From Theocolax elegans (lineage: Eukaryota > Arthropoda > Insecta > Hymenoptera > Cerocephalidae): a DNA stretch of 64,000 bases. A model generated the notes under the pieces. It saw only the letters and a program-made list of their open reading frames with translations, did no database searches and had not been told where the DNA came from. The stretch is taken from positions 15,240,183 to 15,304,182 of the forward strand of contig CM047431.1 of the NCBI GenBank assembly GCA_026168455.1, written 5' to 3'. Below, one piece after another: positions 1 to 11,417 of this stretch (position 1 is the stretch's first letter; every line of letters starts with the position of its first letter). A program made the translations under genes and the position numbers.

Positions 1-466
1 TTCGGTCGGGAGATCGTCGTCTCCTTTTTACATATGTAGTCGCATAACATCTTGCGACAGGCGTCTAAGGTATGATCTCCAGTTCCTTGCTGAGGAGTCC
101 AAGCTGGAGATCCAGGACGAAACGCCTTTAATTTTTTTTTAAAAAAGGCCGTGCTTTGAGAAATTCCACCAACCATAGTGGACAAAGAGTAAATAGGGCC
201 AGATTTATTAAAAAAAAATAAAGCAACTTAGTTCGGAAAGACGAATATTACATATTATACACATTTATATTTTATATATTGTGTAAGAACATTAAATTAA
301 CAATTTACTAAAGTTTACTGTAACATTCGAATACTTTTTTTCAAAACAATTTTTTTTTCGAAGAACCATTTTTTCAAAAACATTTTTTTTTTCAAATAAC
401 AATGTTTTTTGAAAAATATATATAATTTAAGATGATTAAACAGTAATCTGAGAATGCAAGCCCCGC

Positions 467-579
467 TTTGACGTTATAATATTAATGAAGGATTAATGTT
501 TAACATCTTTCGCAGGGCCGTACAAAATAACTTCGAATGAGGTTATAACATTAATCCTTCATTAATATTATAAGGTCAG
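467..579. repeat. Hairpin module with ATTAATGAAGGATTAAT arms
   Basis: About 30 bp at 467-500 are inversely repeated at 545-579, with a 45-base loop; each arm holds TAATATTAATGAAGGATTAA or its complement. The mirror copy lies at about 6811-6923. The same module, with the adjoining stretch that contains TTTTTATGCATTATTCT, appears in the palindrome at 20705-21142, so it is a shared building block of two different palindromes in this window. Confidence 0.8.
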
Positions 580-837
580 AGTGTGTTTATAACCTATGAG
601 TGGGTATATGGGTATTTGGATTATAGATTTTTATGCATTATTCTTTCAAATAACATGTTCTCCTGTGAATATAAATATTATTTAACCTCAAAGACCAATA
701 AATTAATATATATCTACCTAAATTATAAAAGAAATTTGCCAGTGCTGCCGCTGCCGCTATTTCAGAAATTCAGGGTCACTGTGACCAACATTTATAGAAT
801 AAACTGGATTCAGGAGGGCATCATTAAGAATATATAA

Positions 838-1100
838 CAGGGTGGGCATCCTGTATATACCCATATAAGGGTGTATGTATAAAATTTTATGAATAGTAGC
901 TATCCTGCACATGCCTATATATGGGTGTGTATATCTGATTTTATGAATGGTGTCTATCCATTATATGCCCATATGTGGGTGTGACTGTATAAAATATTAT
1001 GAATGGAGGCTACCCTGTATATGACCATATATGATTAAGTGAATAGGTGTAAATATATAAGATTTTATGAATGGTGGTCACCCTGTACATGCCTATCTCT
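838..1100 (+). repeat. Degenerate 60-65 bp tandem repeat, four copies
   Basis: Each unit reads roughly as 'ATGCCTATATATGGGTGTGTAT' split into shorter matching words, followed by a conserved ATTTTATGAATGGTGG and a CCTGTA word. Four units follow one another, and the word AAGATTTTATGAATGGTGG recurs alone at about 1949. The mirror copy is at about 6290-6553. This is noncoding; subterminal repeats of this kind are common in DNA transposons, but no binding role can be shown here. Confidence 0.75.
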
Positions 1101-2321
1101 TAATAAATAAGTATTTATTTAATTTCTAATAATTTATTATTAATAAATGATGAAATTAATCTATTTATTATAACTTTATATACAAAAACTGGTTTGGGCA
1201 AGCCTTTCGTTTCTAGTATGATCTTTGCTTTCATATTCGGCAACTCTTCCACTGCAGCCTGAGAAGCCGCTGAACATGATTGCATTTGATCTGTAACTAC
1301 TGTTCTACTCAGACTACTTTGTCTCTCTATGTCTCTGTGAATAACAGTAATGGCTTCTCTCAGAGCAGTGGTATGGCTGTCAACTCTCCAGCACTCTGTA
1401 GCAGGGGAGTTCTGATGGAGGTTAATAGATCGTCGGACTGGTTCCCCGTAGTTGTTGGAACTCACCCCTATTATTTTTTGTCTGCAAGAATCCGCTGGAA
1501 GTTTGTGGGATCTCGACGATACGTCATAGTGAAATCAGCAGAGACCGTATTCATTGCAACAGTGACTTGTGGATTTGTTGCCTGCTTCGGATAGCAGAGT
1601 AGGAAGTGCCGCACTTTAAGGATCGGGTCGCCAAGCATGAGGGTACTCTATTTACTATCTCACCAAAATCTTAGTTTAATCTGGACTGATTCAATGTGAA
1701 CAGAATTTGGGTTTTTCACGTATTCAAGCATCTCTTTAGAGAGTTGATACATATTGTTGTATCAGCAGAATGGTACTTGAAGGATGAAGTGGACGGAATA
1801 TTCAGGGTAGTCTCTGCATCAAGCAACTGGTCAATCGATTGTTCAACATGGTTAGGACTCGTCCTTCTCTGGGAGCTTCATGCGGGATTGTCTTTCCTCG
1901 CGATTGGTTGATAGGATGATATCCTCGGTTCGAGGGAATGCAAATGTATAAGATTTTATGAATGGTGGTGTTACGTCTAAGGGTAACTAAGTAACTAATC
2001 TCGCTTTTTAGCCAAAAAATTAATATTAGAGCTAGGGCCAGGTCAAATATAGCAAGTTTAAAATGGAACTATAATATAAAAGATTATTAATGATTCATAT
2101 ATAATTTATAGAATTATTAATTAATCTATGCCTTATTTAAGGTATTCAGTCAGTTATAAATATTAGTAAATTTGACTAGAACAATCTGTACCAAAGGTTC
2201 TCGCTTGATCTTGGTTAGTTATTAGTTTTCATACTTAGTGATTCTTATTTGTACCTTTCAGTCCTCACTTGACAATCAACAATTATGAGTATATACACTC
2301 TCACATATACACATACACATA

Positions 2322-5070
2322 TGGGAGCGTTCAAGAAAGAGTCGACACCCGACGCGCGCGGAGCCTTTTTCGCGCAAAAGGCGCTCTGTTCAACTCGATC
2401 ACGCATTGACCCCTCATCTTAAAAAATATACCAAAGACACAAATCGACATATTTTTTCCTCAACTTTCGATTGGTGTCGTTATTTTGCTTAAAAAGGCGT
2501 TCTAAGTGTCGAGAAAATTAATTGATAGTTTAAATCGATTTTATTCACTGTGGGACACGTTATTTTTCAAAATAAATTATACTGATCGAAAGTACCGCAA
2601 AATAAATAAACCCAAGACATAAATCGAAAGATTTGTTTCTCAGCTTTTTCTTTTTATGTGTGCATTGTTTTATTTTTTTGTCTTTTTCTTGTTTTTTTCT
2701 TTTGTGGTACAAGACTGAATCGATCTTTTTGCAACGCTCTTTTCTTCGGTTTTGACTGTCCTTCCTTTTTTGATTGGAGGAAATAATTCAGAGGTTTCAG
2801 ACTTAGAAAAAACTTGCAATTCTAACCGCTTTGTATGAGCCAAAGGTTTAATACAATGGTACGATTGAGTTCCTGTTACCGTTTTAGCATAAGTCATTCT
2901 TTCTTGAAGCTTCTCCAGCTTAGTTAAATATTCCTCTTTTGACGAATGAAAGCAAGTTATATTTTTAAAATAATTTGTAGCCCAGTCATATAATTGTTTT
3001 GGAGTTAAAATATAATTGCGCAAACTAGTTCTTCTTACATTGCTTTTTATACAAGCGCATATACCATTTTCCCCATTCGCTGTTGTATGGAAATGCCATT
3101 CAGCGTGAACAAGAAAGTCTTCATAGTGGTATAGAAGATTGTGAATTAAATTTGTTCCTAAAATGCTGCGCAGCACCATCAGTAAAATAAATAAGCTTAT
3201 TTACAGAGGAAAAATTTGTTTTCAAATAATTATTTCGTGTATAAGGTAAACTGCAATCGAATCATGAATCAAATTATCTGAAAACACTACCATACTTTTA
3301 TGTTTAATTTTTGAATCTGATTCCTGGCTGTAGCTAAACTACACTGATTATTATTGTAGAGAAATGATTGTGCAGCATCCTGAGCAATAAAACCGTAATT
3401 TTCAGAGAAATCTAAAGAAATTAAAAATTCTCCAACAGATAATGATTCTCTCCGAGTTTGAAAATACGACGATTGTTGTTTTAAAATAAAAGAATGTGTT
3501 TTGAATTTATAGAGAAGAGAAACAAATTTCTCAATAAAGGCTTCTTTCGTTACAGTAAGAGTTTGCAGTATCGACCTATCAGTTGTTTGCCATGTTTGGA
3601 ATTTTATTTCACGAAAAGCAATGCCTTCTAAAAATAATTCAAAATTTAACTTTAATGGTTCAACACCCGGACAATTTGAGCATTTGTTTAAATAGCAAAT
3701 AGCCGTTGCCTCCTTGCATACAACTTCTGCAATGCAGTTTTTGTAATTGTCCATTTATCAAATAATACTTCTGAATTTTTTAAGCCAGCTAGCATTAGTT
3801 TTATGTTTTGATGGTAAACGCAAACACACACAGAATGAGTGCCACTAGATCCAGCTAATACACAATAGAGAGGTCGAAATTCAGCAAATTTACTAAATCC
3901 AATTTTAATATTAGGATGTGAATTTCAAATACAATTCTCGAAGGTTGTACAGAATAAGCCTTTTTTGAATGTAACTTTTTGTTCCATCATCGATTTTAAA
4001 ACAATTATTAACTTTAAATCCTGACATTATTCTACTGTTGTCATCATTTTCATAAAAACGTTTGACAATATCGATGATATTATTAGCTGCGCCTCTTTTT
4101 TCTTTTATCGGCAAAGAATTAACATCATTTGTAAAGGTTTTTGATTTATTAGCATACCAACGAGATGTGTTAAAAAACTCAGCAAATTTACAAACACTCC
4201 AATTTTTTGTAAATATTTGGAGTAATAATAATTTATCATTTATAGAAATATTATCATCAATAAATTTCTTTTTTAAATTGCTGACCATTTCGACGTAATC
4301 TTCCATCGAGAATTATTTCTCCGATTTTACATGTGCTTCAAATTTTAAACAAGAATCACAAATTTTAGATTTTTCGTTTAAAAAAAGAAATCGAGTTTTT
4401 AATTCTTCAGAAACTAATCTAAGATTAGTTGAATGTTTTGTTGTATCAAAGAGATTACAGCAACGGCGAATTGAAGACATTTTCAAAAGATTTGTTGCAC
4501 AAGATAGTTTGAAAATTTTTCACAAAGTGAAGATCTTGGACTTAATTTTTTTAGACTTATATAATTTCAGGTGGTAAATATGATTTAAGGAATTATTTTG
4601 CTACAGTAAGCATTAGCTATCTAGCGGTATGTGCGAAAACGACATTTATTAAATAAAATTCGCGTCCCACATTAAATAAAAACGATTTAATTAAATTTTT
4701 CGACCTTTAAAATGCGTTTTAAGGCAAAATAATAATACCATTCGATAGCTGAGAAACAAATCTTTCGATTTATGTCTTGGGTTTATTTATTTTGCGGTAC
4801 TTTCGATCAGTATAATTTATTTTGAAAAATAACGTGTCCCACAGTGAATAAAATCGATTTAAACTATCAATTAATTTTCTCGACACTTAAAACGCCTTTT
4901 TAAGCAAAATAACGACACCAATCGAAAGTTGAGGAAAAAATATGTCGATTTGTGTCTTTGGTATATTTTTTAAGATGAGGGGTCAATGCGTGATCGAGTT
5001 GAACAGAGCGCCTTTTGCGCGAAAAAGGCTCCGCGCGCGTCGGGTGTCGACTCTTTCTTGAACGCTCCCA
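2322..5070 (-). mobile_element. 2.75 kb TIR transposon at the palindrome core
   Basis: The inverted ends begin GGGAGCGTTCAAGAAAGAGT at 2322 and finish with the complement at about 5070; the terminal repeat is about 325 bp. Inside the right end is an imperfect tandem repeat of roughly 165 bp (about 4668-4800 and 4830-4970), each with GTCCCACA, TTTTAAG-CAAAATAA and TCGAAAG words. The unique centre holds a damaged transposase. Because the palindrome continues outward on both sides, the true termini are inferred from composition and from the change in repeat type, not from a proven target duplication. Confidence 0.5.
2670..4480 (-). pseudogene. Broken transposase of an uncharacterized zinc-finger lineage
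   Basis: Reading right to left, pieces in different frames line up as one protein of about 600 residues: 4480-4313, 4306-3911, about 3905-3770, 3754-3287, 3286-3180 and 3179-2670. Motifs in order are an N-terminal CC...ICDSC zinc-binding pattern, IGFSKFAEFRP, CVLAGSSGTHSVCVC, LDFSENYGFIAQDAAQ, YFTDGAAQHFRN, AEWHFHTTANGENG and ILTPKQLYDWA. From memory, this motif series recurs in proteins left 'uncharacterized' in insects, aphids and Hydra. The acidic residues in LDFSEN, YFTDG and AEWH are candidates for an RNase-H-like DDE/D site, but that is inference. Several frameshifts and stops make this copy inactive. Confidence 0.75.
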
Positions 5071-7389
5071 TATGTGTATGTGTATATGTGAGAGTGTATA
5101 TACTCATAATTGTTGATTGTCAAGTGAGGACTGAAAGGTACAAATAAGAATCACTAAGTATGAAAACTAATAACTAACCAAGATCAAGCGAGAACCTTTG
5201 GTACAGATTGTTCTAGTCAAATTTACTAATATTTATAACTGACTGAATACCTTAAATAAGGCATAGATTAATTAATAATTCTATAAATTATATATGAATC
5301 ATTAATAATCTTTTATATTATAGTTCCATTTTAAACTTGCTATATTTGACCTGGCCCTAGCTCTAATATTAATTTTTTGGCTAAAAAGCGAGATTAGTTA
5401 CTTAGTTACCCTTAGACGTAACACCACCATTCATAAAATCTTATACATTTGCATTCCCTCGAACCGAGGATATCATCCTATCAACCAATCGCGAGGAAAG
5501 ACAATCCCGCATGAAGCTCCCAGAGAAGGACGAGTCCTAACCATGTTGAACAATCGATTGACCAGTTGCTTGATGCAGAGACTACCCTGAATATTCCGTC
5601 CACTTCATCCTTCAAGTACCATTCTGCTGATACAACAATATGTATCAACTCTCTAAAGAGATGCTTGAATACGTGAAAAACCCAAATTCTGTTCACATTG
5701 AATCAGTCCAGATTAAACTAAGATTTTGGTGAGATAGTAAATAGAGTACCCTCATGCTTGGCGACCCGATCCTTAAAGTGCGGCACTTCCTACTCTGCTA
5801 TCCGAAGCAGGCAACAAATCCACAAGTCACTGTTGCAATGAATACGGTCTCTGCTGATTTCACTATGACGTATCGTCGAGATCCCACAAACTTCCAGCGG
5901 ATTCTTGCAGACAAAAAATAATAGGGGTGAGTTCCAACAACTACGGGGAACCAGTCCGACGATCTATTAACCTCCATCAGAACTCCCCTGCTACAGAGTG
6001 CTGGAGAGTTGACAGCCATACCACTGCTCTGAGAGAAGCCATTACTGTTATTCACAGAGACATAGAGAGACAAAGTAGTCTGAGTAGAACAGTAGTTACA
6101 GATCAAATGCAATCATGTTCAGCGGCTTCTCAGGCTGCAGTGGAAGAGTTGCCGAATATGAAAGCAAAGATCATACTAGAAACGAAAGGCTTGCCCAAAC
6201 CAGTTTTTGTATATAAAGTTATAATAAATAGATTAATTTCATCATTTATTAATAATAAATTATTAGAAATTAAATAAATACTTATTTATTAAGAGATAGG
6301 CATGTACAGGGTGACCACCATTCATAAAATCTTATATATTTACACCTATTCACTTAATCATATATGGTCATATACAGGGTAGCCTCCATTCATAATATTT
6401 TATACAGTCACACCCACATATGGGCATATAATGGATAGACACCATTCATAAAATCAGATATACACACCCATATATAGGCATGTGCAGGATAGCTACCATT
6501 CATAAAATTTTATACATACACCCTTATATGGGTATATACAGGATGCCCACCCTGTTATATATCCTTAATGATGCCCTCCTGAATCCAGTTTATTCTATAA
6601 ATGTTGGTCACAGTGACCCTGAATTTCTGAAATAGCGGCAGCGGCAGCACTGGCAAATTTCTTTTATAATTTAGGTAGATATATATTAATTTATTGGTCT
6701 TTGAGGTTAAATAATATTTATATTCACAGGAGAACATGTTAATTGAAAGAATAATGCATAAAAATCTATAATCCAAATAGCCATATACCCCCTCATAGGT
6801 TATAAACACACTCTGACCTTATAATATTAATGAAGGATTAATGTTATAACCTCATTCGAAGTTATTTTGTACGGCCCTGCGAAAGATGTTAAACATTAAT
6901 CCTTCATTAATATTATAACGTCAAAGCGGGGCTTGCATTCTCAGATTACTGTTTAATCATCTTAAATTATATATATTTTTCAAAAAACATTGTTATTTGA
7001 AAAAAAATGTTTTTGAAAAAATGGTTCTTCGAAAAAAAAAATTGTTTTGAAAAAAAGTATTCGAATGTTACAGTAAACTTTAGTAAATTGTTAATTTAAT
7101 GTTCTTACACAATATATAAAATATAAATGTGTATAATATGTAATATTCGTCTTTCCGAACTAAGTTGCTTTATTTTTTTTAATAAATCTGGCCCTATTTA
7201 CTCTTTGTCCACTATGGTTGGTGGAATTTCTCAAAGCACGGCCTTTTTTAAAAAAAAATTAAAGGCGTTTCGTCCTGGATCTCCAGCTTGGACTCCTCAG
7301 CAAGGAACTGGAGACCATACCTTAGACGCCTGTCGCAAGATGTTATGCGACTACATATGTAAAAAGGAGACGACGATCTCCCGACCGAA
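4747..7389 (-). repeat. Right arm of the 7.4 kb palindrome
   Basis: This is the inverted copy of 1-2645. The match ends at 7389, immediately before the bases TGTAG; in the complete foldback MITE at 62.2-62.9 kb the same TGTAG marks the centre of symmetry. The palindrome therefore ends at what is the middle of the small element. Confidence 0.93.
5927..6277 (+). other. 116-codon ORF of unknown nature, duplicated in both arms
   Basis: The ORF is open for 116 codons and has an identical mirror copy on the minus strand at 1115-1465. The block just upstream (5809-5920) is open in a neighbouring frame, ends in TAATAG and is followed by GGGGTGAGTT, which resembles a 5' splice site. Base composition is more balanced than in the flanking AT-rich DNA. 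I recognise no domain. It may be a captured host-gene fragment or part of an older element; a functional protein is not supported. Confidence 0.25.
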
Positions 7390-7391
7390 TG
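7127..7391 (+). mobile_element. Half-copy of a foldback MITE
   Basis: The stretch contains the blocks TTTGTCCACTATGGTTGGTG, GGCGTTTCGTCCTGGATCTC and GAGACGACGATCTC in the same order as the left half of the complete element at 62245-62887. A mirror copy occupies about 1-262 in the other palindrome arm. Only the outer-to-inner half is present here; past TGTAG the expected second half is lost except for a few degraded bases (7390-7407). Confidence 0.75.
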
Positions 7392-8540
7392 TAGAAAGAT
7401 AGTCGTATCCATCTAGCTGTGGGAAAAACCACCAGCCAGAGTGCGACATATTAGACCAAGTCGCGAGTTATTTAAAATGAAAATGAATTTATCGTTCGGT
7501 GATATGTATATATGTGTATAATATATAAAGTATTAGTACTTTTGTCTAAACAAATATGCTTGATATCAAAATTTAATGAATATTTGAAAATTATGTGGTT
7601 TTTAATGGCGGTGGTGAAATTTTGTGTAAAGTGGTATATAATAACAATAGTTTAGTTATATATCTTTATACTTTGTATATAAATGTAAGGTTTACGGATT
7701 TTTGTTTAAGAACATTTTTTAGATGGAAGTTTTCGTAGAATTTTTTGAAACAATATTTTATCCAGGACTCCTTTTATAAAATCTTTTTTGTCGAAAATTA
7801 TTTTTTTTATAACTCAAAAATCCAAATATTCAGGTACCTTTGATAAAAAAAAACAATCTTTGACATTATAATATTAGAGAAGTATTTACGTCAAAACGTC
7901 TTTTGAAGTGTCAGAGATTGGAGGTCTAATAACATAATATTATTTATTACAATATTATATATTTCAAGTAAAACGGTTTGTTTCTTTTGAGAAAATATCG
8001 ACCTACCATTTTATCGAAATATCAGTATAACGGGCCACTTTGGTCTCACTGTGATATAATTTATATGAGAATTGTTTTTACAAAATTGTGTGCCATGTAA
8101 AGTAACTACTTTGAAGCTGGGAGAGCGGAATGGGTTCTTTTTGAATGGTGGTATTAGCGAAATAATTTATTCATTCTACATTGAAAAACTTAGTTATAAA
8201 ATTTCAACAAATTTAAGTATTTAAATAATAATAATAAATACCTATTTCTACGCTATTGGATGTGAATGTTTGTTCATGAATGGTGTATTTGATGAAAACT
8301 TGGTGTCCTTTTCTGTAGTTCAATTACATTCAAACTGGTGGTCATTTTGATTTCTAAGTGTAGTTCATGGAATTGGTTCTGTAAAGTATGTTTTTCCTTC
8401 CAACATTAGCCAACATATTAATGTTTTTATCCAGCTCTTACGACGAGGACGTGCTGTTAAGGTGTATAATTAATTATATAGTGCAATATATGTTTTACCT
8501 GACTCGTAGTAATTTCAAATTAAAATGCGATTTCATTGTA
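7392..8540. other. AT-rich DNA without genes; a second MITE terminus at 7473-7520
   Basis: No supported gene is present. At 7473-7520 the words AAAATGAAAATGAATTTATC and CGTTCGGTGATATGTATAT match the outer left end of the foldback MITE at 62245-62290, but the sequence beyond diverges. It may be a remnant of another copy. ORFs here are short and AT-driven. Confidence 0.5.
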
Positions 8541-8544
8541 TGGT

Positions 8545-9170
8545 ACAAAATACTTGTCTATATTCCGTAATGATCTCAGTACTTTCTATTGAGAAAGTTT
8601 CCATGGAATTTTAGCTACGTATAAATGTTTATGCAATAACAAAATTATGGTATAGTACAAAATACTTGTCGGTTATTCTGCTTTGATTTCAGTACTTTCT
8701 ATTGCAGAAACTATTTAAGAATACTTTAATTTAAATCAATTCAAACTTACTTACGATATAATGTTACTAAGTACTTGTCGTTTACATAGTGAAATCAGTA
8801 TTTTCAATTGCGGAAACTTCTTAAGCAATTTCAGTAATATATAAAATGGAAAAATGATTATAAGTATATAATAAAAGATATATAGTTAATTTCTATTTAA
8901 GTTATTACAAAATACTTCTCAATTATTTTCCATTGATTTCGGTACTTGCTATTGCAGCAACTCTTTGAAAAAAAAAAAAGTTTTAATTATTAGTACTGTT
9001 TAAGGTAGTAAATTTTTTATAAAGTATACCTATAGTTAGTTTTAAAATAATAAATTTTAAATAGGGAAAGATTAATAATATTATAAATAATTCAAATGAT
9101 ACATTATGCTTTCGAATTTTGATACCTTCTTTGAAGGTGTTTGATAAAGTACTTTCTATTACAGAAGTTC
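8545..9170 (+). repeat. Five degenerate copies of a spaced repeat
   Basis: The pair 'TACAAAATACTTGTCG ... TTTCAGTACTTTCTATTGCAG' recurs at about 8545, 8650, 8765, 8905 and (second half only) 9145. The spacing is about 105-240 bases and drift between copies is considerable. The interval between the two halves is fairly constant (about 20-25 bases). It is noncoding; its origin is unknown. Confidence 0.6.
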
Positions 9171-9329
9171 AACGATAAACATTTAATAACAAATAAACAA
9201 ATTATTGAAAGAGAATATTGAATACTTAAACTCTTTCTAGAAATAATATATACATTTTTAGCTCGCTTTGGCCATTGTTTTCTTTGGATTGTTAAATTAT
9301 TAATTTTAAACCATTGCCTGTTTCTGATA

Positions 9330-9960
9330 TGCTATATTTGTATAAATGTTTGATACTCGTTTAATAATATATATGTAATACTTTTTGAATTATACATTTT
9401 AAAACTTTTATACTGCATTAGATACTTTTTAATATTTTGATAACACATTTAATATCTTTTAATGCTTTTCAATACTATTGATTCTACGTTAGATATTGTT
9501 TTAATACTGCATGTTATATGTTCGATACGTTTTAATACTTTTGATAATACATTTAATAACCTTTAATACTTTTCAATACCTTGAATACTTCGTTCAATAT
9601 TGTATTAATAATACTGTTTATAATTGATTTGATACATTTGATACTCTGAATACTTTTTTAAAACTTTTAATACTATGTTAGATATTTTTTTTAACTCTGT
9701 ATGTTATATGTTTGGAACTTGTTTAATACTATTTATGATGCCTTGAATATCCTTTATAAACTTTCTAATACTCTTTACAATATATATGATACTCCTTTGA
9801 TATTAAGTATAATACATGTAATATTCTTACTACTTTTTACTAGTTTTATAATACATTGATATGAGTTTAATATCTTTGATACTCCTTTAATGCTATTTGT
9901 AATACATTTGGTACTCCTATAAAGCCTTTTAATATTTTTCATTATTTTTTAATACTATAC
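9330..9960 (+). repeat. Low-complexity TTTAATACTTTT repeat tract
   Basis: The tract is a long run of degenerate 10-12 base units around TTTAATACTTTTGATAC. No clean period persists for more than a few copies. No coding potential is visible. Confidence 0.7.
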
Positions 9961-10714
9961 AGTTACCTGTAACATTCGGTGAATTGGAGAATATAGTCGA
10001 TAATGTTGGTTACTTTGACGTTTCTGTACCCTTTGCATTTTGCCGAAGGCTTTTGGAAAATAGTAATCATTGCAAAGCATGAATCACAAACTGATTTGAA
10101 CGCTGTCATTTAAATAGGTGTCATATCATCATTTGTAAAGTTTGAATTAATATGAATCGAGTAGCTTATGCCATATGTGAATCCTCGTGAGTTCGATTGC
10201 TGGATTGTGTAAAACAAGATCCATGAGTTTTCGAACTTGGGATTTGTACAAATAACGTCAAGACACATTTGGACTGTAAAAATAACTAAACAATCAGAAA
10301 AACCTAGAGTGGTTATTCTAGGTTTTCAAACTAATCACAAAAGTCAATAAGCGGATAATGCGCGCTAGTCGATTTGATCACTATATTACCAACGTAAAGC
10401 TTTTTCATGGCCTGGCGGAGGGGGGCGGGGGAGAGTTTATAAATCAGAGTTTTTAGCTGCAATATCTCAAACGTTGTCCAGATGGAGATCACAGTAGACG
10501 ATCAAGGATTTATGAAACCAGGCAAAGATTTCATTCTGAAGGACCTAGCAATTTATCCTCTCATCGGTGACGTTCAACTCAAACCCTTTCTCTTCAGAGC
10601 ATCGTTTCCCTGAAACAAACTCTCTCAGATATATACACATAAGAATCCGTGGTTTGAATGCTGCTATTGTGTTCTAATTAAGAAACCGCTTACACAACGC
10701 TGAATTTAAGCAAA
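9961..10714. other. Intergenic DNA, nothing recognised
   Basis: Mixed AT-rich sequence with a short G-rich patch near 10413-10433. No ORF, repeat or RNA could be supported here. Confidence 0.5.
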
Positions 10715-11062
10715 CTGCAAACGGTTGCTTTCAATGAACAAATGGTAGCTATCAACGTGCAAACGGTTGCTCTCAATGTGCAAACGGTTTCTAACAATGC
10801 GCAAACGATTGATATCAATGTTCACACGGTGACTATCAATCTGCAAATGGTTACTCTCAACGTGCAAACTGTTTCTAACAATGCGCAGCCGGTTGATATC
10901 AATGTGCAAACGGTTGCTCTCAATTCGCAAATTATTTTTATCAATGAGCAAATGGTTGCTATCAATGTGCAAACGATTGCTATCAATGTGCAAACGGTTG
11001 CTATCAATGTGCAAACGATTGCTATCATTGTGCAAACCATTGCTATCAATGTGCAATCGATT
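10715..11062 (+). repeat. 21-bp minisatellite open in several frames
   Basis: About sixteen copies of a 21-base unit close to GCAAACGGTTGCTATCAATGT are arrayed head to tail. Since 21 is a multiple of three, the array is open in two plus frames and two minus frames; each frame reads as a seven-residue repeat (such as NVQTVAI on the plus strand and IDSNRLH on the minus strand). No splice sites or flanking coding sequence support translation, so I treat the ORFs as by-products of the repeat period. Confidence 0.85.
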
Positions 11063-11149
11063 TAATTAAAGTGCAAACGAATTAACTACATTCGCACTGG
11101 TTTCCCGAATCGTCCGCTAGGGTTTGCGGTATGGTTTGCTATCTCGCAA

Positions 11150-11356
11150 GCGACTAACCTTCTACTCTGTGTGACAGGGTGGATTTAATCCACTTATCAT
11201 AAGATGTCAGCATTACCGGCGACTAACCTTTTACTCTGTGTGACAGGGTGGATTTAATCCACTTATCATAAGATGTCAGCATTACCGGCGACTAACCTTC
11301 TACTCTGTGTGACAGGGTGGATTTAATACACTTATCATAAGATATCAGCATTACCG
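11150..11356 (+). repeat. 69-bp tandem repeat, three copies
   Basis: Units start at 11150, 11219 and 11288 with GCGACTAACCTTCTACTCTG and differ by only a few bases. Each holds GACAGGGTGGATTTAATCCA. The last unit runs into the segment upstream of the tRNA-like gene, and part of that segment recurs once, without the tandem array, at about 63585-63640. Confidence 0.9.
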
Positions 11357-11417
11357 ACACCGCGAGGTGGCGCGGTATCGGTAGCATATAAGAGCAATAA
11401 AAAGCGCTACGACCAGT

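Larger units (their letters stand above)
1..2645 (+). repeat. Left arm of a 7.4 kb palindrome
   Basis: Read backwards and complemented, this arm matches 4747-7389 almost base for base; position n pairs with about 7390-n at the ends and 7392-n near the core. Only a few substitutions are visible, for example around 610 versus 6785 and 650 versus 6740. The arm contains half of a foldback MITE, a hairpin module, a four-copy 65-bp repeat, two short ORFs and the terminal part of a transposon. The window starts inside the structure, so the outer limit is not seen. Near-identity over 2.6 kb suggests recent origin or gene conversion. Confidence 0.93.

Noticed and set aside
1..7389. Palindrome as a pure long-read hairpin artefact
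   Set aside because: The core of 2.1 kb is unique and the arms differ by real substitutions, which a missed-adapter read would not give. An assembly check is still useful.
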